Of a stretch of 33,460 nucleotides of DNA, positions 15,862 through 24,413 are shown piece by piece. The DNA comes from Rhizobium sp. Q54. Its GTDB lineage: Bacteria; Pseudomonadota; Alphaproteobacteria; Rhizobiales; Xanthobacteraceae. The stretch covers positions 1-33,460 of the forward strand of contig CAMAUC010000033.1 in assembly GCA_945861265.1 (NCBI GenBank), written 5' to 3'. Made by a program: the position numbers and the translations under genes. Each line of letters begins with the position of its first letter. Position 1 is the stretch's first letter. The notes under the pieces were generated by a model. The model was not told the origin of the DNA and made no database searches. It saw nothing but the letters and a program-made list of their open reading frames with translations.

Positions 15862-16701
15862 TTATTTTAATTCAGGGCCTTTGATGTTGCCCTTCCGAAT
15901 CAGATCGACCGCGTGATCGATACTATAGGCAATAATTATCCCTGTATTTCTTCGAATAACTTGATCCGTTGGCGTTAGCTTGCGATATGAGCCATCCGCG
16001 AAGCTAATTATTAGATTCAGCGCGCGATCTTCATCGGTAATCTCCTCAGGTTTTATCGGCACCATTTTCATAACTTGATCGATATCGGATCGATAGCCGG
16101 AAACAACGGCCGCAACTTTGAAGTCAAATCCTGGTTTTCCCTGCTCCAAGTACACAATCGGACTGCCAGAAAATCCCGAGTTATTACGCCCGTCAAAATA
16201 CATGCGGTTGAAATTATCTTTTCTCTCTTGCGCCGACCATACTGCCTTCCGAACGAACCCGATCGATTCGGTCTGAACAGTCGTAGTCAATGCCTGATCC
16301 GCGTAGGGGAATCCTACGAAATAAACATCTTGTCCGAGCACCATCCCATCTGAGGTTGCGGGGAGAGGAAAGGTTACTGTTTGTAAAGCGCGCGGAACGA
16401 GAACAGCTATATCAATAGGATCTTCACAACGAAGAATTGACACTTCCGTATCGATGCATTTACCGCCGCTTCCGCAAATTTGTACCTTCTCGTCAGCCTT
16501 CTTTAGCGTCGCGATTACGTGTTTGGCGGTTACAAGGTATTGACGTCCATCTACGTCGATTGTGAATGCAGTGGCCGAGGCTGGCCCGACAACTATTCGA
16601 ACGACGCGCTTTAATACGTTTGAGGTTACCCCAGTAACTTCGGCCATAGCTCGGCCTCCTAAGTAAAATAATATTAGCGTTGCGAAAAACAGCGCGCGCA
16701 T
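15862..16701 (-). CDS. Secreted trypsin-like serine protease
   Basis: A 279-residue protein with a signal peptide (residues 1-20, MRALFFATLILFYLGGRAMA) and a complete S1-type triad: His61 in LVTAKHVI, Asp97 in EDPIDIAVL, and Ser178 in GFSGSP. It should act in the periplasm or outside the cell. There is no PDZ domain, so it is not a standard DegP/HtrA protein. The gene is visibly richer in A+T than all neighbours, with many TTA, ATA and AAT codons, and is flanked by short-palindrome clusters on both sides, suggesting acquisition by transfer. No strong ribosome site was seen before 16701. Its target is unknown. Confidence 0.85.
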   Translation of the reverse strand: MRALFFATLILFYLGGRAMAEVTGVTSNVLKRVVRIVVGPASATAFTIDVDGRQYLVTAKHVIATLKKADEKVQICGSGGKCIDTEVSILRCEDPIDIAVLVPRALQTVTFPLPATSDGMVLGQDVYFVGFPYADQALTTTVQTESIGFVRKAVWSAQERKDNFNRMYFDGRNNSGFSGSPIVYLEQGKPGFDFKVAAVVSGYRSDIDQVMKMVPIKPEEITDEDRALNLIISFADGSYRKLTPTDQVIRRNTGIIIAYSIDHAVDLIRKGNIKGPELK

Positions 16702-16783
16702 TTAATTCACCCGAATCGCAATCAATCGCCAGTCTTAAGGCGATCTGACGAAGCGTAATCCGCCGCTGCTAATCCTTCAACGC

Positions 16784-16811
16784 GGCGGGTTACGCCTTCG
16801 GCTAACCCGCC
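16784..16811. repeat. Inverted repeat of dispersed-intergenic type
   Basis: GGCGGGTTA (16784-16792) pairs perfectly with TAACCCGCC (16803-16811), and GCC-TTC-GGC (16794-16802) pairs inside it, giving one long hairpin with a single unpaired C. It lies 83 bases upstream of the protease start. Short hairpins of this sequence type are, from memory, widespread between genes in rhizobia. Confidence 0.65.
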
Positions 16812-16848
16812 CTACGCAGGGACGAATGGAATTTTCCGGCCCACCCCC

Positions 16849-16877
16849 TTGACTGTATAAATCCCTAGGACTATATA
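16849..16877 (+). promoter_or_regulatory. Candidate sigma-70 promoter reading into the structured block
   Basis: TTGACT (16849-16854) and TATATA (16872-16877) are separated by 17 bases, giving a predicted start near 16884 on the plus strand. A symmetric, imperfect 26-base palindrome (16854-16879, centre CCTAGG, ends TGTATA/TATACA) overlaps the -10 element and could be an operator. No coding gene follows in this orientation before 18887. Confidence 0.5.
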
Positions 16878-16883
16878 CATCCT

Positions 16884-17390
16884 ATCCCGTCCCATCTACG
16901 AGGGGCGTTTGATCAGCGTCGTCAGATGCTGGGGCGGGGAGCGGTGGCCGGCGGGGCGTTGGAGATGCGACGCAAATGAACCCGACCGGCGGTCCAAGCC
17001 GCTCCGTCCCGGCGCACCTCCCCGTGCGTCGCTGTGGCCCCGTTGGTGACGTGGTGACAAGGCATCCGGCCAAAAGGAAGCCAAAACCCGTCAGGGCCTG
17101 AAGCGGTGGAAAGGCGCACCTTTCGTAAGAAAGGGCGCCTGAAACGGCAGTCCACCGGGGGCGGAGCGGAGCAAACCTATAAACATCGCGCGCGGAGCGC
17201 CGGGAGACCGGCAACTTCGTGGTGACTAACCTGCGTATTTTTAAAATATCTACGCAGGGCTATGGGGTTGTTGCGACCCCGGCGTTCCGCGCGCCCTCGT
17301 TTTATGAGGGAGCAAGAGGATGCACTTCCCAAGCGACGGCCTGCCCGGGGCCGCTCAAGAACACGGGCGATGACGCACGTCTGCTGTTTG
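16884..17390 (+). ncRNA. Candidate structured non-coding RNA or structured repeat element
   Basis: A 500-base block without a credible gene but with dense pairing. AGGCGC-A-CCTTTC (17112-17124) pairs with GAAAGG-GCGCCT (17129-17140) around a GTAA loop, and is enclosed by GGTGGA (17105-17110) and TCCACC (17151-17156). GCCGG-GAGA-CCGGC is at 17199-17212. CCTGCGTA (17230-17237) pairs with TACGCAGG (17251-17258). GGGGTTG pairs with CGACCCC at 17264-17280. GCGACGCA (16967-16974) pairs with TGCGTCGC (17025-17032). Two loops, GTAA and GAGA, are GNRA tetraloops only when read on the plus strand, the direction of the promoter at 16849. Ends are approximate. It may be one copy of a repeat family; I cannot test that here. 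Confidence 0.5.
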
Positions 17391-17418
17391 AAAATAGAAT
17401 CGGTATCGAAGCGGCGGC

Positions 17419-18666
17419 TTACGCCGCCTTGCCCTTGTTCACCTGGTTTTGCACGAAGCCCGCTGTCGAGGCATAGCCACGCACGATCGCCAGCCGCTGG
17501 TCGTGGCTCAGGACATCGTCGATATTGGCAAAGCCTTCCGGCGCGAGACGCTCGGCCACGTCGATGACGCCTTCCGGGCCGCCCTTGCGGTTCATGCGCA
17601 CGATCTGCGCCGTCATTGGCAAACGCTCCTGCTCGTACAGCCACAGCGCATGCATCGGATTGTCGGCGCTCGCCAGCCGGTCGGCGATGCATCTTGCATC
17701 GAGGATCGCCTGCGACGCGCCATTCGAGCCGACCGGATACATCGGATGCGCGGCATCTCCCAGCAAAGTCACGCGGCCATGCGACCAGCGCGGCAGAGGC
17801 TCGCGGTCGCACAGCGGATATTCCCAGAATTCGCCGGTCGCCTCGATCAGATGCGAGACATCGACATAAGGCAGTTTGAATTTCTGCAAGTAAGGCCGCA
17901 GATCGTCCCAGCGACCGGGCCGCGACCAGTCTTCCTTGCGCGGCGGCGTGCCGCCTTCCGACACTTTCGCCATCACCGCCCAGTTGGTGAGCTTGCGGTC
18001 GGGCGCGGTGCCGGCGGCGATCGGGTAGAGCACGAATTTCGCTTCCATGCCGCCGGCGATGATCATCGAGCGGCCGGTCAGGAACTGCGGCCAGTCCACC
18101 GCGCCGCGCCACAGCATGGTGCCGTTCCAGAGCGCGGGGCCTTCGTTCGGAAACAAAGTCTCGCGCACGAAAGAATGAATGCCGTCGGCGCCGATCAGCA
18201 CGTCGCCTTGCGCGGTCTTGATATGGCTGCCGGCGCGGTCGAAGAAAAACGCCGAGACGCCGCCTTCGCTTTGCGTGAACGAGCCGAGCCGGTGGCCGGT
18301 GTGGATTTTTCCTTCGCCGAGGCGGGCCCGCGCCGCCTGGTAGATGACGCCCTGCAACTTGCCGCGATGGATCGAGAATTGCGGCACGTCGAAGCCGGCG
18401 TCCGTGCCGCGCAGTTCGTGCCAGACCGTCTGGCCGAAGCGGTTGGCGTAGAAAAGCTCATGCGTGCGGATGGCGACCGCGTCGAGACGTTCGAGCAGGC
18501 CGAGGTCTTTGAGTTCGCGGATGGCGTGCGGCAGCGTGTTGATGCCGACGCCGAGTTCGCGAATGGTGTCGGCCTGCTCATAGACCTCGCAGTCGATGCC
18601 GCGGGCATGCAGCATCAGGGCCGTTGTCAGTCCGCCGACGCCGCCGCCGATGATGATCGCCTTCAT
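17419..18666 (-). CDS. FAD-dependent aromatic monooxygenase (salicylate/hydroxybenzoate hydroxylase-like)
   Basis: A 415-residue group A flavoprotein hydroxylase using NAD(P)H and O2. It has IIIGGGVGGLTTAL at the N-terminus (FAD ADP-binding fold), GADGIHSFVRE (the DG motif) and VTLLGDAAHPMYPVGSNGASQ (the GD motif). Length and domain order fit salicylate 1-hydroxylase or 3-hydroxybenzoate 6-hydroxylase relatives; the substrate is not readable. Start 18666 (ATG) has AGG 8-9 bases upstream; a TTG two codons earlier is possible. It is divergent from the CoA-dependent aromatic operon across a 220-base gap with a candidate operator, so it may process a related aromatic acid. A GGCGGC/GCCGCC hairpin spans its stop codon but lacks a T run. 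Confidence 0.87.
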   Translation of the reverse strand: MKAIIIGGGVGGLTTALMLHARGIDCEVYEQADTIRELGVGINTLPHAIRELKDLGLLERLDAVAIRTHELFYANRFGQTVWHELRGTDAGFDVPQFSIHRGKLQGVIYQAARARLGEGKIHTGHRLGSFTQSEGGVSAFFFDRAGSHIKTAQGDVLIGADGIHSFVRETLFPNEGPALWNGTMLWRGAVDWPQFLTGRSMIIAGGMEAKFVLYPIAAGTAPDRKLTNWAVMAKVSEGGTPPRKEDWSRPGRWDDLRPYLQKFKLPYVDVSHLIEATGEFWEYPLCDREPLPRWSHGRVTLLGDAAHPMYPVGSNGASQAILDARCIADRLASADNPMHALWLYEQERLPMTAQIVRMNRKGGPEGVIDVAERLAPEGFANIDDVLSHDQRLAIVRGYASTAGFVQNQVNKGKAA

Positions 18667-18802
18667 ACGCAATACCTAAAAAGCACGCTTGATCTGGTTA
18701 ATGTCATCGCACCGGGCGAATGTCCGGGCAACCCGGAGTTTGGAATAGGGTAACTGCGGCGGCGGCGGGGCTTACCGGGCTTTGTGAAAGGGCGGGAAAG
18801 TA

Positions 18803-18819
18803 CTTTAAACCTAAAATAT
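18803..18819. promoter_or_regulatory. Candidate MarR-type operator upstream of the aromatic-CoA operon
   Basis: CTTTAA-AC-CTAAAA (18803-18816) followed by TAT. It has the same centre and right half as the livK-upstream palindrome on its reverse strand; the left half differs at two positions. It lies about 70 bases before the fusion hydroxylase start, in the gap shared with the divergent FAD monooxygenase, the usual place for an autoregulating MarR repressor site. Confidence 0.5.
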
Positions 18820-18886
18820 TTATGTTGCAGGCATTCCGCCTGGGGCGCACACTGGCCTCCTGATCCTCCGATGAAGGAGCCGGCCG

Positions 18887-21190
18887 ATGCGTGCGGCGAT
18901 GCGTACGGTAATTCTGGGCGGCGGCCCGGGCGGGCTGTATTTCGCGATCTCGCTGAAGCTGCGCAACCCGGCGCACGAGGTCATCGTCATCGAGCGCAAC
19001 CGTCCGGACGATACGTTCGGCTGGGGCGTGGTGCTCTCCGAGGATACGCTCGGCAATCTCGACGCCAATGACCCGGTCTCCGCGGCGGCGATCCGCAGTT
19101 CGTTTGTCTACTGGGACGATGTCGCCGTGCATTATCGCGGCGCGGTGATGCGCTCGGGCGGTCACGGCTTTTCCGGCATCGGCCGTCAGCGGCTGTTGAA
19201 CGTGTTGCAGGAGCGGGCACGCTCGCTCGGCGTCGACCTGCGCTTCGAGACGGAAGCGCAAAGTCTTGAGGCCTATAAAGACTACGACCTGATCGTCGGC
19301 GCCGATGGCGTCAACTCGCGGGTTCGCGCGGCGCATGCCGATGTGTTCAAGCCGGATATCGATGTCCGCGCCTGCAAATATATCTGGCTCGGCACGCACC
19401 AGAAATTCGACAAGGCCTTCACCTTCATCTTCGAGGAAACCGAGCACGGCTGGATCTGGGCGCACGCCTATCAGTTCGATGCCGATACCGCGACATTCAT
19501 CGTCGAGTGTTCGGAAGAGACCTGGCGAAAGGCTGGCTTCGATACGATGCAGGGCGAAGAAGCGCTGCGCGCCTGCGAGAAAATCTTCGCCGCTTACCTG
19601 AACGGCAATGCCCTGATGTCGAATGCCAAACATCTGCGCGGCTCGGCCTGGCTCAATTTCAATCGCGTTCTGTGCGAGCGCTGGTCGACCGGCAATGTCG
19701 TGCTGCTCGGGGACGCGGCCGCCACCGCGCATTTCTCGATCGGCTCCGGCTCGAAATTGGCTTTGGAAAGCGCGATTGCGCTGGCCAATTACCTCGATAG
19801 CGAGCCGACTATGGCAGACGCTTTCGCACGTTATGAGGACGAGCGCCGGATGGAGGTGCTGCGCCTGCAAAGCGCGGCGCGCAATTCGATCGAATGGTTC
19901 GAGGACGTCGAACGCTATCTGCATCTCGATCCGGTGCAGTTCAATTATTCTCTGTTGACCCGTTCGCAGCGCATCAGTCACGAGAATTTGCGCGAACGCG
20001 ATCCCGACTGGCTGGCCGCCGCCGAAATGTGGTTCGAGCAGAAGGCGACCGGCGCGGTGCCGAAGGCGGCGCGTCCGCCGATGTTCGTGCCGCTGCGTGT
20101 GCGTGGCGTCGAGCTGAAGAACCGCGTCGTCGTCTCGCCGATGGCGCAGTATCGTGCGATCGATGGCGTGCCGACCGACTGGCACTTCGTGCATTACGCC
20201 GAGCGCGCCAAGGGCGGCGCCGGTCTGGTGTTCACCGAGATGACCTGCGTCTCGCCGGAAGGACGCATTACGCCCGGCTGCACCGGCCTCTATAACGAGA
20301 CGCAGGAAAAAGCGTGGAAGCGCATCGTCGATTTCATTCATGCCGAGACCGATGCCAAGGTGGCTTTGCAACTCGGCCATGCCGGTCCGAAAGCCTCGAC
20401 CCAGCTCGGCTGGGAAGAATCCGACGCGCCGCTTGAATCCGGCAATTGGCCGATCATGTCGGCCTCGGCGCAGCCTTGGGGTCCGATCAACCAGACGCCG
20501 CGCGCGCTCACGCGCAAGGACATGGACGAAGTGCGCGATCAGTTCGTGCGTGCGGCGGAGATGGGCAACCGCGCCGGTTTCGACTGGCTCGAACTGCACT
20601 ACGCGCACGGCTATCTGATGTCGGCCTTCATCACGCCGTTGACCAACAAGCGTACGGATGAATACGGCGGCAGCCTTGAGAACCGCATGCGCTTCCCGCT
20701 CGAAGTCTTTCATGCCGTGCGCAAGGTCTGGCCCGATGATAAGCCGATCTCGGTGCGCATCTCGGCCAATGACTGGGTCGGCCCGCAGGGCGTCACGCCG
20801 CGGGAGGCCGTGGCGATTGCGCAGATGCTGAAGGACGCCGGCGTCGATTTGATCGACGTGTCGGCAGGCCAAACTTCATTGGAAGCGAAGCCGGTCTACG
20901 GCCGCATGTTCCAGACGCCGTTCTCGGACCGCATCCGCAACGAGGCCGATGTCGCCACGCTCGCCGTCGGCAATATCTATGAGCCCGATCACGTCAATTC
21001 GATCCTGATGGCGGGCCGTGCCGATCTCGTGTGTCTCGCCCGTCCGCATCTCGCCAATCCCTATTGGACGCTGCACGCTGGCGCCGATGCGCACTATCAG
21101 GGCACAAGCTGGCCGAAGCCCTATTGGCCCGGCCGCGATCAGTTGCACCGCCTTAGATCGCGGCCCGACGTGCTGACGGGGAAGGTGTGA
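18887..21190 (+). CDS. Fused FAD monooxygenase/old-yellow-enzyme reductase acting on aryl-CoA (2-aminobenzoyl-CoA monooxygenase/reductase or salicylyl-CoA 5-hydroxylase type)
   Basis: A 767-residue two-domain flavoprotein. Residues 1-390 form a group A monooxygenase: GGGPGGLYF (11-19), [12 protein letters not shown] (136-147) and [16 protein letters not shown] (273-288). Residues from about 398 form an old-yellow-enzyme FMN reductase: [20 protein letters not shown], and [20 protein letters not shown] followed by DEYGG. This architecture is known from Azoarcus evansii 2-aminobenzoyl-CoA monooxygenase/reductase, which hydroxylates and then reduces the ring, removing aromaticity. Homologues are also named salicylyl-CoA 5-hydroxylase. 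A ligase and RidA in the same operon favour an amino-aryl-CoA substrate. Start 18887 has AAGGAG 7 bases upstream. Its stop overlaps the SDR start (TGATG). Confidence 0.9.
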   Translation: MRAAMRTVILGGGPGGLYFAISLKLRNPAHEVIVIERNRPDDTFGWGVVLSEDTLGNLDANDPVSAAAIRSSFVYWDDVAVHYRGAVMRSGGHGFSGIGRQRLLNVLQERARSLGVDLRFETEAQSLEAYKDYDLIVGADGVNSRVRAAHADVFKPDIDVRACKYIWLGTHQKFDKAFTFIFEETEHGWIWAHAYQFDADTATFIVECSEETWRKAGFDTMQGEEALRACEKIFAAYLNGNALMSNAKHLRGSAWLNFNRVLCERWSTGNVVLLGDAAATAHFSIGSGSKLALESAIALANYLDSEPTMADAFARYEDERRMEVLRLQSAARNSIEWFEDVERYLHLDPVQFNYSLLTRSQRISHENLRERDPDWLAAAEMWFEQKATGAVPKAARPPMFVPLRVRGVELKNRVVVSPMAQYRAIDGVPTDWHFVHYAERAKGGAGLVFTEMTCVSPEGRITPGCTGLYNETQEKAWKRIVDFIHAETDAKVALQLGHAGPKASTQLGWEESDAPLESGNWPIMSASAQPWGPINQTPRALTRKDMDEVRDQFVRAAEMGNRAGFDWLELHYAHGYLMSAFITPLTNKRTDEYGGSLENRMRFPLEVFHAVRKVWPDDKPISVRISANDWVGPQGVTPREAVAIAQMLKDAGVDLIDVSAGQTSLEAKPVYGRMFQTPFSDRIRNEADVATLAVGNIYEPDHVNSILMAGRADLVCLARPHLANPYWTLHAGADAHYQGTSWPKPYWPGRDQLHRLRSRPDVLTGKV

Positions 21191-21951
21191 TGGGCGCGCT
21201 CGACAGTCGGCATGTTCTGATCACAGGAGGTGGTACGGGCATCGGTGCCGCGATAGCGCGCGCGCTGAGCAAGGAGGGAGCAAAGCTCTCGCTCGCCGGC
21301 CGGCGCAAGGCGCCGCTCGATGCGATGGCGGCCGAATTGCCGAAGACTGTGGCGATCATTGCCGATATCACCAAGGACACCGATTGCACCGCGATGGTCG
21401 CCGCCGCGAATGCCGCGCACGGCCGCATCGATATCGTCATCGCCAATGCTGGCGCCGCGTCCAGCGCGCCCGTCGGCAAGATCGATCTGAAAGCCTGGCA
21501 GCAGACGATCGACGTCAATCTCACCGGTGCATTCTTGACCGTCAGCGCCGCGCTCGCCGATGTCACGCGCGCGCCCGGCGGCCGCGTTATCTTCATCGCC
21601 TCGACGGCAGGGCTTAAAGGTTATCCTTATGTCGCGGCTTACGTTGCCGCCAAACACGGCGTCATCGGCTTGATGAAAGCGATGAGCCTCGAACTGGCCG
21701 CGAAGGGCGTCACCGTCAATGCCGTCTGTCCGGGATATACCGACACGCCTTTGGTCGATGCCGCCGCGGCGAAAATCTCCGCCAAAACCGGCCGCAGCGC
21801 CGACGATTCGCGTGCGGCGCTCGCGAAAGACAATCCGCACGGCCGCCTGATCAAGCCGGAAGAAGTTGCCAGTACGGTGCTTTGGCTGTGCTCGCCCGAG
21901 GCGGCGTCGATCAACGGCCAGGCCATCGCGGTCACTGGAGGACCGCTATGA
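21190..21951 (+). CDS. SDR-family dehydrogenase (probable 3-hydroxyacyl-CoA dehydrogenase)
   Basis: A 253-residue classical short-chain dehydrogenase/reductase using NAD(P). It has TGGGTGIGAAIA for cofactor binding, NAG in IVIANAGAAS, and the active-site Ser and YxxxK in IASTAGLKGYPYVAAYVAAKHG. The end GQAIAVTGG is typical. In the aryl-CoA operon it is the natural candidate for the 3-hydroxyacyl-CoA oxidation step after ring reduction. Start 21190 shares its A with the upstream TGA (TGATG), with GGGGAAGG before it. It overlaps the MarR gene as ATGA, so translation is coupled. Confidence 0.9.
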   Translation: MGALDSRHVLITGGGTGIGAAIARALSKEGAKLSLAGRRKAPLDAMAAELPKTVAIIADITKDTDCTAMVAAANAAHGRIDIVIANAGAASSAPVGKIDLKAWQQTIDVNLTGAFLTVSAALADVTRAPGGRVIFIASTAGLKGYPYVAAYVAAKHGVIGLMKAMSLELAAKGVTVNAVCPGYTDTPLVDAAAAKISAKTGRSADDSRAALAKDNPHGRLIKPEEVASTVLWLCSPEAASINGQAIAVTGGPL

Positions 21952-22439
21952 GTGTCGCCAGCAGAAGGCGCGAGAACAGCACCGTGCGCCCCTTGAGCAA
22001 GCAGCGGCTGCGCCTGTGGATCAGGCTGTTGCGCGCCGCGCGTGGCATCGAAGGCGAATTGCGCGAAAGATTGCGCAAACAGTTCGCGATCACGCTGCCG
22101 CAGTTCGACGTGATGGCGGCGCTTGCCCGCAACGAAGCCGGCATGAACATGACCGAATTGTCGCGTCTGCTGATGGTGTCGAACGGCAACGTTACCGGCA
22201 TCATCGACCGGCTCGCCACTGACAAGCTTGTGCTGCGCCAGGCGCCGGCCAGCGACCGCCGTTCCTATATCGTGCGGCTGACGCCGAAAGGCGCGGCGCA
22301 ATTCGCCATCGTCGCCAAAGCGCACGAGGGCTGGATCGACGAATTGCTCGCCGGTTTCGGCGCGGCAGAGGCCGAAGAACTCATTCAACAACTGAGCGGC
22401 CTGGCCGCAGGCCACCGCGGCGGAGACCAAAGGTCATGA
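21948..22439 (+). CDS. MarR-family transcriptional regulator
   Basis: A 163-residue winged-helix dimer. It has [25 protein letters not shown] leading into the recognition helix [18 protein letters not shown], and the wing [17 protein letters not shown]. The N-terminal and C-terminal helices that form the MarR dimer are present, and length is normal. Start 21948 overlaps the SDR stop by 4 bases (ATGA), with GGAGG 6 bases upstream. MarR proteins in aromatic-CoA clusters usually repress the operon until an aryl-CoA binds. The paired palindromes at 14861-14882 and 18803-18819 are the obvious candidate sites. It overlaps the next gene as ATGA too, so the regulator is made with the enzymes. Confidence 0.92.
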   Translation: MSVASRRRENSTVRPLSKQRLRLWIRLLRAARGIEGELRERLRKQFAITLPQFDVMAALARNEAGMNMTELSRLLMVSNGNVTGIIDRLATDKLVLRQAPASDRRSYIVRLTPKGAAQFAIVAKAHEGWIDELLAGFGAAEAEELIQQLSGLAAGHRGGDQRS

Positions 22440-23245
22440 CCCTGTCTGGCTTCAAACCCAAGTATTTCAACTGGCGCGTTGACGGCAAGGTTGCCGTCAT
22501 TACGCTGTCGCGGCCCGAACGCAAGAACCCGATGACGTTCGACTCTTATGCCGAAATGCGCGACACTTTCCGTGCGCTCACCTATGCCGACGACATCAAG
22601 GCGGTGGTGATCGGCTCGAACGGCGGCAATTTCTGTTCCGGCGGCGACGTGCATGACATTATCGGTCCGCTGGTCGACAGGGACATGAAGGGTCTGCTCG
22701 CATTCACCCGCATGACCGGCGATCTGGTCAAGGCGATGCATTCCTGTCCGCAGCCGGTGATCGCTGCGGTCGATGGCGTCTGCGTCGGCGCCGGCGCAAT
22801 GATCGCGCTTTTCAGCGATATGCGCATCGGCACGCCGCAGGCCAAGACCGCGTTCCTGTTCACCCGCGTTGGATTGGCCGGTTGCGACATGGGCGCCTGC
22901 GCCATGCTGCCGCGCGTCATCGGCCAAGGTCGTGCATCTGAATTGCTGTTCACCGGCCGCACCATGTCAGCGGACGAAGGCGAACGCTGGGGCTTCTACA
23001 ACAGGCTCGTCGATGCAGCTGCACTGGAAGCCGAAGCGCTCAAGCTGGCGCATCAATTGGCCGACGGTCCGAACTTTGCGCACATGATGACCAAGACCAT
23101 GCTCAGGCAGGAATGGTCAATGTCGATTGACATGGCAATAGAGGCGGAGGCGCAGGCGCAGGCGATCTGCATGCAGACTCAGGATTTCCGCCGCGCCTAC
23201 GAGGCGTTTGTCGCCAAGGGTAAACCGACGTTCGCGGGGGACTGA
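22436..23245 (+). CDS. Enoyl-CoA hydratase family protein of the aromatic-CoA operon
   Basis: A 269-residue crotonase. The oxyanion-hole segments [13 protein letters not shown] and [20 protein letters not shown] are clear. One catalytic glutamate position is kept (RASELLFTG); the other reads [10 protein letters not shown] and lacks the usual PE. The C-terminus runs to KGKPTFAGD, typical of clades found in benzoate and 2-aminobenzoate clusters. It would hydrate or cleave a ring-derived cyclic enoyl-CoA. The ATG overlaps the MarR stop (ATGA). Confidence 0.9.
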   Translation: MTLSGFKPKYFNWRVDGKVAVITLSRPERKNPMTFDSYAEMRDTFRALTYADDIKAVVIGSNGGNFCSGGDVHDIIGPLVDRDMKGLLAFTRMTGDLVKAMHSCPQPVIAAVDGVCVGAGAMIALFSDMRIGTPQAKTAFLFTRVGLAGCDMGACAMLPRVIGQGRASELLFTGRTMSADEGERWGFYNRLVDAAALEAEALKLAHQLADGPNFAHMMTKTMLRQEWSMSIDMAIEAEAQAQAICMQTQDFRRAYEAFVAKGKPTFAGD

Positions 23246-23251
23246 GCGCAA

Positions 23252-24412
23252 ATGCCCGATACGACTTTCCTCCATTGGCCATTCTTTGAAGACCGCCACC
23301 GCGCTTACGCCGAAAAGCTCGACGCCTGGGCGGCGGCCAATCTGAAAGCTGTCGATCATCACGATGTCGATGCCGCTTGCCGTTCTCTGGTGGCCAGGCT
23401 CGGCGATGCCGGATTTTTGCAGCACACCGCGCCGGGCGACAGCGAGGCCGAGAAGATCGACGTGCGCACTCTGGCACTCAGCCGCGAAACATTGGCGCGC
23501 CATTCGGGCCTCGCCGATTTTGCCTTCGCCATGCAGGGCCTCGGCGCTGGACCGATCTCGCTGTTCGGTACAACCGCGCAACGCGCCGCCTGGTTGCCGA
23601 AGACGCGCGCCGGCAAGGCCATCGCCGCCTTTGCCTTGACTGAAGCGGCGTCCGGCTCGGACGTCGCCAATATCACGACGAGCGCGCGTAAGGATGGCGA
23701 TTCTTATGTCATCGACGGCGAGAAGTGCTGGATCTCGAATGGCGGCATCGCCAATCTCTATGTCGGTTTCGCCCGCACCGGCGAGGCGCCGGGCGCGCGC
23801 GGCCTGTCGGCCTTCATCGTCGAAGGTGCGAACCCGGGCCTGTCGATTACCGAGCGTATTGAAGTCATCGCGCCGCACCCGCTGGCGCGCCTGACGTTCA
23901 AGAACTGCCGCGTGCCGGCCGATGCACTGATCGGCAAGGCCGGCGATGGTTTCAAGATCGCCATGGCGACGCTCGATGTGTTTCGCACCACGGTCGGTGC
24001 CGCCGCGCTCGGCTTTGCCCGGCGCGCGCTTGATGAGACGCTCAAGCGCGCCGCGACGCGCAATTTGTTCGGCGCGCCGCTCGGTGAATTGCAGATGGTG
24101 CAGGGCCATCTCGCCGACATGGCGCTCGACATCGATGCCGCCGCTTTGCTCGTCTATCGCGCCGCCTGGACCAAGGACAAAGGCGCGGCGCGGGTCACCC
24201 GCGAAGCGGCGATGGCCAAGCTCTACGCCACCGAAGCCGCACAGCGCGTCATCGATACCGCGGTGCAGATTCACGGCGGCGACGGCGTCCGTTCCGGCCA
24301 TCCGGTCGAGACGCTCTATCGCGAAATCCGGGCGCTACGCATTTATGAAGGCGCGTCCGATGTCCAGAAGATCATCATAGCCCGGGCCGTTCTAGCGTCG
24401 GTGGAGAGCTAA
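23252..24412 (+). CDS. Acyl-CoA dehydrogenase family protein
   Basis: A 386-residue flavoprotein dehydrogenase. [15 protein letters not shown] is the flavin/substrate signature, and [18 protein letters not shown] and [16 protein letters not shown] are the other two blocks; the last contains the position of the catalytic base Glu. It introduces a double bond into an acyl-CoA and passes electrons to ETF. In this operon it fits a ring-derived acyl-CoA oxidation step. It starts 6 bases after the enoyl-CoA hydratase and ends 1 base before the ligase gene. Confidence 0.92.
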   Translation: MPDTTFLHWPFFEDRHRAYAEKLDAWAAANLKAVDHHDVDAACRSLVARLGDAGFLQHTAPGDSEAEKIDVRTLALSRETLARHSGLADFAFAMQGLGAGPISLFGTTAQRAAWLPKTRAGKAIAAFALTEAASGSDVANITTSARKDGDSYVIDGEKCWISNGGIANLYVGFARTGEAPGARGLSAFIVEGANPGLSITERIEVIAPHPLARLTFKNCRVPADALIGKAGDGFKIAMATLDVFRTTVGAAALGFARRALDETLKRAATRNLFGAPLGELQMVQGHLADMALDIDAAALLVYRAAWTKDKGAARVTREAAMAKLYATEAAQRVIDTAVQIHGGDGVRSGHPVETLYREIRALRIYEGASDVQKIIIARAVLASVES

Positions 24413-24413
24413 C

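Noticed and set aside
16882-17214. 110-residue minus-strand frame and short plus-strand frames across the structured block
   Set aside because: No ribosome site or recognisable domain, and the conserved-looking features are stems and loops rather than codons.
15631-17418. CRISPR array or insertion sequence
   Set aside because: Palindromes differ from each other, there are no regular spacers and no transposase.
17413-17428. GGCGGC-TTAC-GCCGCC hairpin at the end of the FAD monooxygenase gene as a terminator
   Set aside because: Six pairs only and no T run on either strand directly after it.
18676-18681. CTAAAA half-site just upstream of the FAD monooxygenase start
   Set aside because: Only one half-site, and it coincides with the ribosome-binding region of that gene.
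18704-20872. 722-residue open frame antisense to the fused hydroxylase gene
   Set aside because: It lies opposite a clear two-domain enzyme, is rich in His/Arg/Asp and lacks any domain or ribosome site; long antisense frames are expected at this GC content.
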